A DNA stretch of 26,452 bases from Deltaproteobacteria bacterium. Its GTDB lineage: Bacteria > UBA10199 > SPLOWO2-01-44-7. Under the pieces are notes generated by a model. It did not search any database. It saw only the letters and a list, made by a program, of their open reading frames with translations, and was not told where the DNA came from. The position numbers were made by a program, and so were the translations under genes. Every line of letters begins with the position of its first letter. The stretch's first letter is position 1. Positions 20,981 to 26,452 of this stretch are shown piece after piece. The stretch is taken from the NCBI GenBank assembly GCA_016203765.1, contig JACQMB010000014.1, forward strand, positions 1-26,452. The letters run 5' to 3'.

Positions 20981-22927
20981 GTGCGATTTTTCAAACGTCC
21001 CCTCCTCTTCCTGCTGTTAGTCCTCGGTCCGTGGTCCGTAGTCCGTAGTCCTGCCCTCGCTCTCGAGGACATCTATGTGATCCAATTCGTCCTCGACGGG
21101 GTCCACCGCGAAGTCCTGACCGAGGAGGTACGATCCGGCCGCCTGCCGAATCTCAAAAAATATTTTCTGGAAGAAGGGGCTATTTTTGAAAAAGCCCGCA
21201 CGACCTTTCCCACCGTCTCATCCCCCGGCTACATCAGCTTTGCTACCGGTTTGAGCGCCGGCCATTCGGGGGTCTTTTTTTTGGAATGGTTTGACCGAAC
21301 CCAACAGAAGGTGGTGGGCTACCTCACCCCCAACGGCCACGACCGGGTCAATCAAGACCTGCTCAACCGTCTCGCGCTTCACAACTCGGAGGAAACGGAA
21401 CTCAACAGCCCCCTCACCCTTTTTGAAATACTCCATCCCGCTCCCACGGCGGCCCTCTATACCCCTTTTCACCGCGGGGCCGTCTACACCCATCCCAAAA
21501 AATTTCCGGTTCGCGGCCTTTTTTCCGGCCTGGTCGCCAAGGATGGTTTCAACCTGAATCGCCTGGCAATGCGCGAACTGGGGAAACTTTTTTCGAAGTC
21601 CGAAAATAAAATCCCGCGCTACACCCTGGTGGGACTTTACGGAACCGATTTTTACGGTCACTCCGAGGGCCCCCATTCCGAAGAGGTCCGGCTGGTCCTT
21701 CAACAATTTGACCATCTCTTCGCCGGGTTCGTCGAAACGTTAAGGCAAAAAAAGATCGCCGACAAAACCTATCTCATCGTCACCAGTGATCACGGCATGC
21801 ACCCCACCGGCAAGGAACTGGAGCTTCGGGATTATTTATGGAAAAAGGGACTGCGCCCTTCGGACAAAATCTACCTGACCAATCGCGGGGTTTCCTCGGC
21901 CTTCATCTATCTGGCCGGCAGCGACGGCTGGGAGGATATCCCCGACCTCCACCGCTTGCGTCACTACCCCGCCAAACAGGGTCCCATCGATCTGATCGGC
22001 ACCCTGATCAAAAACGAGGGGGTCGACTGGATCGCCGTGCGGGATGATTTTGACCGGGTGCGCATTTATAACGCCGCCGGCGAAGGGATCATCACCCAGC
22101 TGACGATCGGGGGAAAAAAGTTTTATTCCTACCTTTATAAAGGACAAGACCCTTTGGACCTGGCGGCCGACCTTCAACTTGAAAATCTGTTGGACGGCAA
22201 GCCGTATCCGGCCGAGGCTTGGTTGGAAAAAGCCGTGGCGCCGATCGAGTTGAGCCACCTCTTCATGGACCCGCGCGCCGGTGACATCCTGGTGGCGGCG
22301 GAGGGGGCCTACAGTTTTCGAACCGCCAAGGCCGGGACGCACGGCTCTCTGACCGACGATGACATGCGCATCCCCCTCTGGATTGCCGGCCCCGGCATTC
22401 CGACGGGACGGTTCGGCGAGGCGAGGAGCATGGATCTTTACCCCACCGTCTTAAACTGGTTCGGTCTTTGGGGGTCCAACCCGGGGAAAAACCAGGAAGG
22501 AAAAGTCCTGTTTGCCGAAAAAAATAATACCGAAAAAAATCCCACGGCGGCGGCCTTGGCCGAAATGGAGGCCGCCCTGATGGACCTTCCCCCGCTGTTT
22601 AAGCTTCCCAACCGGGACGAGGTGGCACAGCGCCTGAGCAAAATGATCCCCGGCGGACTCCACGCAGAGATTGCCAAAGAATGCGAAACCGAAATCGAGG
22701 CGCGCTACCGGCGCTGGAAAAAACTGGACCGCCTGGAAGGGAAAATTCAAAACCCCCAAAACCCCCTCGAGGTGCCGCCCCCCTTGAAGAACAACATGCA
22801 ATGGCTTTTGGCCAACGAAAAAAACATTGAGTTCCTGCGCCTGAGGCGGATGGAGGATATCAAGTCGATCTTGGAGGAGCAGGGACTAGGGACCCCTTCG
22901 ACAAGCTCAGGGCACGGCAGGGACTAG
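20981..22927 (+). CDS. Secreted alkaline-phosphatase-superfamily enzyme (NPP type)
   Basis: A 648-residue type I phosphodiesterase/nucleotide pyrophosphatase-like hydrolase. From GTG 20981 the signal peptide begins VRFFKRPLLFLLL and ends near ALA. Metal ligands and nucleophile fit the superfamily: Asp39 in QFVLDG, Thr75 in RTTFPTVSSPGY, GTDFYGHSEGPH, VTSDHGMHPTGK and the His of GTHGSLTDDD. The substrate could be a phosphodiester, a phospholipid or a nucleotide. The signal peptide contains a heptamer array (VLGPWSVVRSPA), and the C-terminus has been re-framed by a 38-bp insertion: after EEQGLG it reads TPSTSSGHGRD and stops. A longer upstream frame to 20840 overlaps thiE and was rejected; ATG 20936 is a possible alternative start. 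Confidence 0.85.
   Translation: MRFFKRPLLFLLLVLGPWSVVRSPALALEDIYVIQFVLDGVHREVLTEEVRSGRLPNLKKYFLEEGAIFEKARTTFPTVSSPGYISFATGLSAGHSGVFFLEWFDRTQQKVVGYLTPNGHDRVNQDLLNRLALHNSEETELNSPLTLFEILHPAPTAALYTPFHRGAVYTHPKKFPVRGLFSGLVAKDGFNLNRLAMRELGKLFSKSENKIPRYTLVGLYGTDFYGHSEGPHSEEVRLVLQQFDHLFAGFVETLRQKKIADKTYLIVTSDHGMHPTGKELELRDYLWKKGLRPSDKIYLTNRGVSSAFIYLAGSDGWEDIPDLHRLRHYPAKQGPIDLIGTLIKNEGVDWIAVRDDFDRVRIYNAAGEGIITQLTIGGKKFYSYLYKGQDPLDLAADLQLENLLDGKPYPAEAWLEKAVAPIELSHLFMDPRAGDILVAAEGAYSFRTAKAGTHGSLTDDDMRIPLWIAGPGIPTGRFGEARSMDLYPTVLNWFGLWGSNPGKNQEGKVLFAEKNNTEKNPTAAALAEMEAALMDLPPLFKLPNRDEVAQRLSKMIPGGLHAEIAKECETEIEARYRRWKKLDRLEGKIQNPQNPLEVPPPLKNNMQWLLANEKNIEFLRLRRMEDIKSILEEQGLGTPSTSSGHGRD
21027..21051 (+). 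repeat. Tandem heptamer array GTCCGTR in the signal peptide region
   Basis: Three and a half copies (order G, A, A, partial) encode GPWSVVRSP within the phosphatase signal peptide. It is the same unit as the array in thiE, 236 bases away, on the same DNA strand but read in the opposite sense by the host gene. Confidence 0.85.
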
Positions 22928-22929
22928 GG
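22879..22929 (+). repeat. 38-bp insertion flanked by 13-bp direct repeats at the phosphatase 3' end
   Basis: GCAGGGACTAGGG occurs at 22879-22891 and again at 22917-22929, with 25 bases between them that hold the REP-like sequence CCTTCGACAAGCTCAGG. The layout is that of an insertion with a target duplication. Removing 38 bases restores a reading frame that would end RVVHELGK before a TAG near 22956. Confidence 0.75.
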
Positions 22930-22957
22930 CGTGTCGTCCATGAACTGGGAAAATAGA

Positions 22958-23158
22958 TTGTCGTTGGCAAGCTCTGGACTAGGAGGGGCTCGAAGATTCC
23001 CCCGCGCTCGGGTGTTGCGGGATCCCGCTAGGGAGCAACGCTCCGTTGCGACAAGCCCGGACCATCAAAAATCCTTCCCGGAATCTCCCGCTAAATCCCG
23101 CAACACCCCTGCGCGCGGGTACTTCTCGCCACTCCCGTTCCAGAGCTTGCAACGGCAA
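22958..23158. repeat. About 200-bp imperfect palindrome, gene-free
   Basis: Outer arms 22958-22977 and 23140-23158 pair over TTG-CGTTG-CAAGCTCTGG with one bulge and one mismatch. Inner arms GGGTGTTGCGGGAT (23010-23023) and ATCCCGCAACACCC (23095-23108) are perfect. The sequence between outer and inner arms also pairs loosely, and the loop holds a small GCAACG/CGTTGC hairpin. No transposase-like frame is present. The 83-codon plus-strand frame here looks non-coding. This fills the gap between the phosphatase and the membrane protein gene. Confidence 0.7.
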
Positions 23159-23178
23159 GCCCTAGGGATCGGGGATCA

Positions 23179-23625
23179 ATGACCATGTTGAAGTTCTTTT
23201 TTAACCGATTTAGTAAGATGGTGGTTCTGATGGAGATGCTCGGCGTTGTCTTTACGGCCGGATGGTTCTACCAGCTCCTGCAAAACCCGCCGGGGGGGTT
23301 CACAAAAATTTTCTTTGGTCTTTATCTCTTCGAATATCTTTTTCTGCGTCTTTGCGCCACCGTCCGCTGGCATAAACAGGCCCGGCGCTACGAGGGGATC
23401 GAACTCCAGTTCAAAAAAGGGATGATCCCCGCCTCTTATGCCATGGCGCTGACTTCCGGGATCGGTTTTTTCACCGGCTCCGCGCTTCTTCTGTGGCCGG
23501 CCGTGGCCTTGATTGGCGTCGTCGCCCACGTGAATGTCCTTTTGCTTTATCTCCATTTTAAAGACAAAAACCAAACCCCCGTCAATTATTTCAGCGGCAA
23601 CAAATTTCTTAACGCGTTACGTTAA
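23179..23625 (+). CDS. Small polytopic membrane protein, unknown function
   Basis: A 148-residue membrane protein with about four hydrophobic segments: near residues 13-34, 41-60, 83-105 and 107-126. The first and second frame the segment GWFYQLLQNPPGGFTKIF, and an Arg/His-rich loop (CATVRWHKQARRYEG) follows the second. I know no family for it. It has an ATG at 23179 and an alternative in-frame ATG at 23185. It lies directly after the large palindrome and before a 44-residue one-helix ORF and phaR. Confidence 0.6.
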   Translation: MTMLKFFFNRFSKMVVLMEMLGVVFTAGWFYQLLQNPPGGFTKIFFGLYLFEYLFLRLCATVRWHKQARRYEGIELQFKKGMIPASYAMALTSGIGFFTGSALLLWPAVALIGVVAHVNVLLLYLHFKDKNQTPVNYFSGNKFLNALR

Positions 23626-23634
23626 CGGGAAGGC

Positions 23635-23663
23635 TTGACAAGAATAGCCGAAGCGTTAGGAAT
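23635..23663 (+). promoter_or_regulatory. Promoter candidate before the 44-residue ORF and phaR
   Basis: A perfect TTGACA (23635-23640), 17 bases, then AGGAAT (23658-23663), a weak -10. The ATG at 23670 begins six bases later, so a leaderless transcript is possible. It may drive phaR. Confidence 0.4.
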
Positions 23664-23669
23664 GGAGGC

Positions 23670-23804
23670 ATGCCCGCATGGGGGGAATGGCTTCATGGTT
23701 TCGGCTTGAAGGAACTGATCCTCACGCTGATCATCGGTTTGATTATTTTCGTTCCCCGCGGGAAAATTTTCAATTGGAGGAAAAGAGATGCCAAAGGTGA
23801 TTAA
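23670..23804 (+). CDS. 44-residue one-helix ORF, TatA-like N-terminus
   Basis: A short frame, ATG 23670 to TAA 23804, encodes a protein with one hydrophobic helix: GLKELILTLIIGLIIFVPRG followed by a basic tail (KIFNWRKRDAKG). The pattern Glu-Leu-Ile-Leu then a hydrophobic run and Phe-x-Pro resembles the N-terminus of TatA/TatE, but the amphipathic helix of TatA is missing. GGAGG lies almost directly before the ATG, too close for a standard binding site. It overlaps phaR by 17 bases. It could be a real membrane peptide or chance; no homologue is known to me. Confidence 0.4.
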   Translation: MPAWGEWLHGFGLKELILTLIIGLIIFVPRGKIFNWRKRDAKGD

Positions 23805-24213
23805 ACGCTATCAAAACCGCAAACTCTACGACACGGAGGACAGCTGCTATGTCACGCTGGAGGATATCCGGGACATGATCAAGCAGGGGGAGGATGTGCA
23901 AATCATCGACAATGCCACCAAGGAAGACCTCACCTCGGTCACCCTGGCCCAGATCATCCTGGAGGCGGAAAGGAAACAGAAAGGACTCCTTCCGATCAAC
24001 ACCTTCAAGCAGATTATCCAGTCGGGGGGCGAGGTGTTAAAGGGAATTGTCCAGGATGAATTCAAACGGGTCCGGACGTTTGTCGACAAACAGATCAAAC
24101 CGACCGTGGAGAGCGTGCAAAGCATTCCCACCGTGGCCAGCGAGATTCGCCAGTTGAAATCCAAAATCGAGGCCCTGGAGAGAAAACTGAAAGCGTACGA
24201 ACCGAAGAGATAA
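23788..24213 (+). CDS. phaR: PhaR/PhbR-type polyhydroxyalkanoate synthesis regulator
   Basis: A 141-residue protein with the N-terminal PHB/PHA accumulation regulator DNA-binding domain: MPKVIKRYQNRKLYDT, then CYVTLEDIRDMIKQGEDVQIIDN and EDLTSVTLAQIILEAER, which are signature motifs. The C-terminal half is a predicted coiled coil (residues 100-141) ending in a Lys/Glu-rich helix. In other bacteria PhaR binds DNA and PHA granules and represses phasin genes. No pha synthase gene is in the window, so targets are unknown. GGAGG about 10 bases before ATG 23788 supports the start. Confidence 0.9.
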   Translation: MPKVIKRYQNRKLYDTEDSCYVTLEDIRDMIKQGEDVQIIDNATKEDLTSVTLAQIILEAERKQKGLLPINTFKQIIQSGGEVLKGIVQDEFKRVRTFVDKQIKPTVESVQSIPTVASEIRQLKSKIEALERKLKAYEPKR

Positions 24214-24215
24214 TC

Positions 24216-24584
24216 CTACGAGTTAACGAAAGAGGATAAGTGTTTGAGCACTTCCGGATCCATGTCCACAAAACGGACCCCCAGGCCGCATCGCACTCTG
24301 GCACCCATCTCATGCTCCACAAAACGGACCACCTGGCCGGTAACTTTTAACGGCCGCCTCCTTCCCGGCAGCAGAATGGAGAGCAAAAGCTGGGCCCCCA
24401 TTTTGAGCGGAGGCGGGTTTTCCAAAAAGAGCCCCCCCAAACTGATATCCCTGGAATAAAGATAGATCAACCCCCGCCCGAATTCATCTTCAAAGATGAT
24501 TTTGGAGCGCCAGGTGCGCCGCACGTTCAACCGGCGATCCGGCTTATTTTTTCTTCCAGCTCCGGCGGATAAAAAGGTTTCCAT
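24216..24584 (-). CDS. PilZ-domain protein (probable c-di-GMP receptor)
   Basis: The protein carries a PilZ fold: RRTWR near the N-terminus is the R-x-x-x-R motif and SRDISLGGLFLE is the D/N-x-S-x-x-G motif, both needed for c-di-GMP binding. VTGQVVRFVEH and CGLGVRFVDMD are the later strands. From ATG 24584 it is 122 residues and overlaps the receiver gene by 58 bases; a TTG at 24530 overlapping the receiver stop (TTGA) would give a minimal protein that begins just before RRTWR. The receiver and PilZ genes are thus coupled. It is likely to link c-di-GMP to a downstream output, probably motility or surface regulation. Confidence 0.8.
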   Translation of the reverse strand: METFLSAGAGRKNKPDRRLNVRRTWRSKIIFEDEFGRGLIYLYSRDISLGGLFLENPPPLKMGAQLLLSILLPGRRRPLKVTGQVVRFVEHEMGARVRCGLGVRFVDMDPEVLKHLSSFVNS

Positions 24585-24898
24585 ACGATTTGGCTTTTCG
24601 GCAGTTTTTTCAGTGCGCCGGCCCATTTTTTCTCGCCGGTTTCACACAAAAAAATTTTTGCCGTACGGCACGGCCCCTTTTCCTTCAGAAACCATTTATA
24701 ATGCTGATCAAAATATTTTCCAAAGGTATTGGAGCTGACCAATAAAAGTTGAATCCCCCAGTCAAAATGGAGGTGCTCCTTCAGCTCCTTGAGGGTTTGA
24801 TAGGGAAACAGGCTGTATCCTTCCGGTTTGAGCAGGGTTTCATAGACATTGTGGGCCAGGACGGAGCGGTCGGCGATGGCAATTCTTTTATACGACAC
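24527..24898 (-). CDS. Receiver-like protein lacking the phospho-acceptor Asp
   Basis: A 123-residue response-regulator-like fold: RIAIADRSVLAHNVYETLL at the start, a strand LLLVSSN at 51-57 and WKPFYPPELEEKI at 106-118, where Lys107-Pro108 match the conserved KP of receivers. The phospho-acceptor strand reads LLLVSSN, so a Ser (about position 55) replaces the Asp. One acidic residue, Asp10, remains at the metal site. It is a probable pseudo-receiver that works by protein contact rather than phosphorylation. It is coupled to the downstream PilZ gene and divergent from pal. Confidence 0.72.
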   Translation of the reverse strand: MSYKRIAIADRSVLAHNVYETLLKPEGYSLFPYQTLKELKEHLHFDWGIQLLLVSSNTFGKYFDQHYKWFLKEKGPCRTAKIFLCETGEKKWAGALKKLPKSQIVWKPFYPPELEEKISRIAG

Positions 24899-24949
24899 GA
24901 GGGGAACTATACCATCCCGGCCGGCTTTGGCAAGGAATTCAATCTCTCC

Positions 24950-25007
24950 TTGACTTTCACCGGGCCCTTCCGTAAATTCCCGCTAAATTTTCCCTTAAAA
25001 GGAGGAG
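24950..25007 (+). promoter_or_regulatory. Promoter and ribosome binding site of pal
   Basis: TTGACT (24950-24955), 17 bases, TAAATT (24973-24978), then GGAGGAG at 25001-25007, five bases before ATG 25012. The leader is about 25-30 bases, so unlike several other genes here pal has a conventional leader and binding site. Confidence 0.65.
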
Positions 25008-25011
25008 TCCG

Positions 25012-25428
25012 ATGAAAACAACCCATTTATTTTTAGCCCTCGCGGTAGCGGGTCTCTTGGTTGCGGGATGCGCCCAGCAGACCACCCGGCCATCCGCTAA
25101 GGGGCTGGAACGGATCCACTTCGACTTCGACAAATCCTTCATTAAACCGGAATTTGAGCCGGTCCTGAAGGCCAATGCCGAGTGGTTGCGGACCCGTCAG
25201 GGTAAGAATATGGTGGTCGAGGGGCACTGCGACGAGCGGGGGACCAGCGAATACAATATCGCCCTCGGCGACCGCCGCGCCAATTCGGCCAAGAATTATC
25301 TCGTCAATTCCGGCATTTCAGCCGGCCGCCTCTCCACCGTCAGTTACGGCGAGGAACGGGCCATGGCGAACTGCCACGACGAGAACTGCTGGTGGAAAAA
25401 CCGCCGGGCCGAGTTCATGCCGAAGTAA
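25012..25428 (+). CDS. pal: Peptidoglycan-associated lipoprotein Pal
   Basis: Pal tethers the outer membrane to peptidoglycan within the Tol-Pal system. A 19-residue signal peptide ends in the lipobox LVAGC (Cys20), then a short linker and an OmpA-like domain: IHFDFDKSFIKP, VVEGHCDERGTSEYNIALGDRRA, LSTVSYGEER and NRRAEF, with the Asp and Arg that bind diaminopimelate. At 138 residues it is slightly short but complete. CHDENC, with two cysteines close together near the end, is often seen in deltaproteobacterial Pal proteins. cpoB starts 6 bases after it on the same strand; tolA/B/Q/R are not in the window. Confidence 0.95.
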   Translation: MKTTHLFLALAVAGLLVAGCAQQTTRPSAKGLERIHFDFDKSFIKPEFEPVLKANAEWLRTRQGKNMVVEGHCDERGTSEYNIALGDRRANSAKNYLVNSGISAGRLSTVSYGEERAMANCHDENCWWKNRRAEFMPK

Positions 25429-25434
25429 AAAGCC

Positions 25435-26169
25435 TTGCGCATCACTTTCCTGATAGCTTTATTCCTTCCGTGGGCGGGGGTGTATGCCCAGGATTCCGGA
25501 ACCAGGCTGGCTGAGTTCGGCGCCCAGTTGGAGCGGCTGGAGGCAAACCTGCAAGGCGTGCAAGGGGCCGCCGAGACCCAAACCGTCCAAATCAAACAGA
25601 TCGAGGAGAATTCAGGCCGGAACTACCGGGACCTGGAGATGCGCCTGAAAGCCCTGGAGGGGAGGGTTGAACTCTTTCAGGATATTTTAAATCGGACGGT
25701 GGCGGGTGTCGCCCCCAAGCTGGCGGAGGAGGGAAAAAAATTCCAGGCCGCCCTCGATCTGATTCGAGAGGTCCAGTACGACAAGGCCATCCCGGCCTTT
25801 CAACAATTCATCACCCAATACCCGAAAAGCCCCTCCGTGGGCGAGGCGCAATTTTGGACGGCCGAGTGCCGCTTCGCCCTGCGCGATTTTTCCCAGGCGA
25901 TCAAGGATTTTCAAAAATTCGCCGAAAAATATCCGAAATCAAACAAGACCCCGCCAGCGATCCTCAAACAGGGCGACGCCTTCCTGCAACTGCAAATGCC
26001 CGAAGAGGCCAAGGTCTTTTACAAAAAATTGGTCAGCGAGTATCCAACCACTGAAGAGGCCGCCCAGGCCAAAGGGAAACTGACCGCCCTGGAACAAAAG
26101 GGGGATATGATTACCAAACTCCCCCCGCCCCCGCCCCAAAAAGGCCCGCCGGCCCCGGACGAATTTTAA
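25435..26169 (+). CDS. cpoB: Cell division coordinator CpoB / YbgF
   Basis: CpoB (YbgF) links Tol-Pal-driven envelope constriction with peptidoglycan synthesis in the periplasm. The signal peptide ends at VYA-Q (residue 18), followed by a coiled coil (about 22-80, RLAEFGAQLERLEANL and similar heptads) and three TPR-like repeats with the classic phrase AIPAFQQFITQYPKSPSVGEAQFW, cut here into its parts, DFSQAIKDFQKFAEKYPKS and FYKKLVSEYPTTEEA. The C-terminus is Pro-rich. It uses a TTG start six bases after the pal stop, which suggests translational coupling. The length (244) is normal. Confidence 0.93.
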   Translation: MRITFLIALFLPWAGVYAQDSGTRLAEFGAQLERLEANLQGVQGAAETQTVQIKQIEENSGRNYRDLEMRLKALEGRVELFQDILNRTVAGVAPKLAEEGKKFQAALDLIREVQYDKAIPAFQQFITQYPKSPSVGEAQFWTAECRFALRDFSQAIKDFQKFAEKYPKSNKTPPAILKQGDAFLQLQMPEEAKVFYKKLVSEYPTTEEAAQAKGKLTALEQKGDMITKLPPPPPQKGPPAPDEF

Positions 26170-26452
26170 ACCCTCGCTCACTGAGCACACTCACTAATTT
26201 CTTGGATAGCAGTCATAAGCATGATGAGCGAGAGTTGTGCTACAGCAATAGCACGAGGGGAGAAGGGCTGGGTGTTGCGACCTAAAGCGCCGTATAGCCC
26301 GGATCCGTAATGTGGAGCGAAAATTTGTATTGGTTGCAAAATTTGGGGATTGACGAAGGAAAATCACCAAATTTTGTTCTTAGCAACCAAACAAATTTTC
26401 GTGACGAGTAGGCGGAGGGAAGGCGCAGAAAGTGCAGCCACCCCCACGGACC
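26170..26452 (+). other. Hairpin-rich stretch after cpoB, no gene
   Basis: No convincing frame is present. CTCGCTCA (26173-26180) pairs with TGAGCGAG (26225-26232), GTGCTA (26237-26242) with TAGCAC (26249-26254), GGGCT (26265-26269) with AGCCC (26296-26300), and a long hairpin lies at 26318-26401. It could be a structured RNA, a repeat or a set of terminators; it resembles no RNA family I can name. The window ends within it. Confidence 0.5.
26318..26401 (+). repeat. Long 84-base hairpin (AT-rich arms)
   Basis: CGAAAATTTGTATTGGTTGC near 26318 is almost exactly complementary to GCAACCAAACAAATTTTCG ending at 26401, with one extra base. Inside, AAAATTTGG pairs with CCAAATTTT. The loop is about 20 bases. 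Its AT-rich arms stand out from the GC-rich surroundings. Confidence 0.75.

Noticed and set aside
20759..21051. Heptamer arrays as a CRISPR or iteron origin
   Set aside because: Units are 7 bases without spacers and lie inside coding sequence; no replication initiator or cas gene is present.
22931..23182. 83-codon plus-strand frame within the large palindrome
   Set aside because: Its composition follows the palindrome, it has no domain, and the structure explains the sequence better than coding does.
26170..26452. RNase P RNA, tmRNA or 6S RNA at the window end
   Set aside because: None of the universally conserved core sequences of these RNAs could be found on either strand.

Overview
The window is about 26 kb of a moderately GC-rich bacterial chromosome. 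It carries a Pal lipoprotein with CpoB/YbgF, a MglA-type small GTPase, PilZ and receiver-like proteins, a PhaR-type regulator, and secreted proteins and lipoproteins. Together these indicate a diderm bacterium, most like the broad deltaproteobacterial/Bdellovibrionota/Myxococcota group. No rRNA or other strong marker is present, so finer placement is inference. There is no transposase, integrase, phage gene or CRISPR array.

Layout. 1-2645: a DUF1646 permease (5' partial), a YbdK-type carboxylate-amine ligase on the opposite strand, and a transaldolase-like aldolase, the last two divergent from one compact promoter region. 2689-3647: an AT-rich islet with a winged-helix protein and an AbiEii-like nucleotidyltransferase broken by an out-of-frame internal deletion. 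3768-6825 (minus): a tight operon dnaX-ybaB-recR-mglA. 6856-8210 (plus): ruvX-mltG, divergent from dnaX. 8154-10151 (minus): a secreted protein with a C-terminal membrane tail, an EF-Tu-domain-like protein and a small lipoprotein. 10270-12775 (minus): a tRNA-centred block of tadA, tRNA-Ser(GGA), a PP-loop ATPase, an Rnl2-like RNA ligase and tRNA-Ser(CGA). 12846-16225 (plus): pabB, a large lipoprotein and pabC. 16222-20954 (minus): thiE-thiD-ggt and a TPR protein. 20981-22927 (plus): a secreted alkaline-phosphatase-superfamily enzyme. 22928-24213: a large palindromic element, a small membrane protein, a 44-residue one-helix ORF and phaR. 24216-24898 (minus): PilZ protein and pseudo-receiver. 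25012-26169 (plus): pal and cpoB. 26170-26452: a hairpin-rich stretch with no gene.

The main pathways are DNA repair and replication (dnaX, ybaB, recR, ruvX), tRNA maturation (tadA and neighbours), p-aminobenzoate synthesis (pabB, pabC; no pabA seen), thiamine synthesis (thiD, thiE) and cell-envelope upkeep (mltG, pal, cpoB).

The most unusual content is not a classical gene cassette. First, small repeats have been inserted into genes and translated: a 74-bp palindrome forms the C-terminus of ThiE, heptamer arrays lie inside ThiE and inside the phosphatase signal peptide, and a 38-bp insertion with 13-bp direct repeats re-frames the phosphatase C-terminus. Second, a tRNA-Ser 3' end is inverted and repeated so that it covers the probable ribosome binding site of the next gene. 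Third, an RNA ligase gene lies directly beside a tRNA-Ser gene. Fourth, several promoters are placed so that the transcript would begin at or a few bases before the start codon. Fifth, two large hairpin regions have no assigned function.
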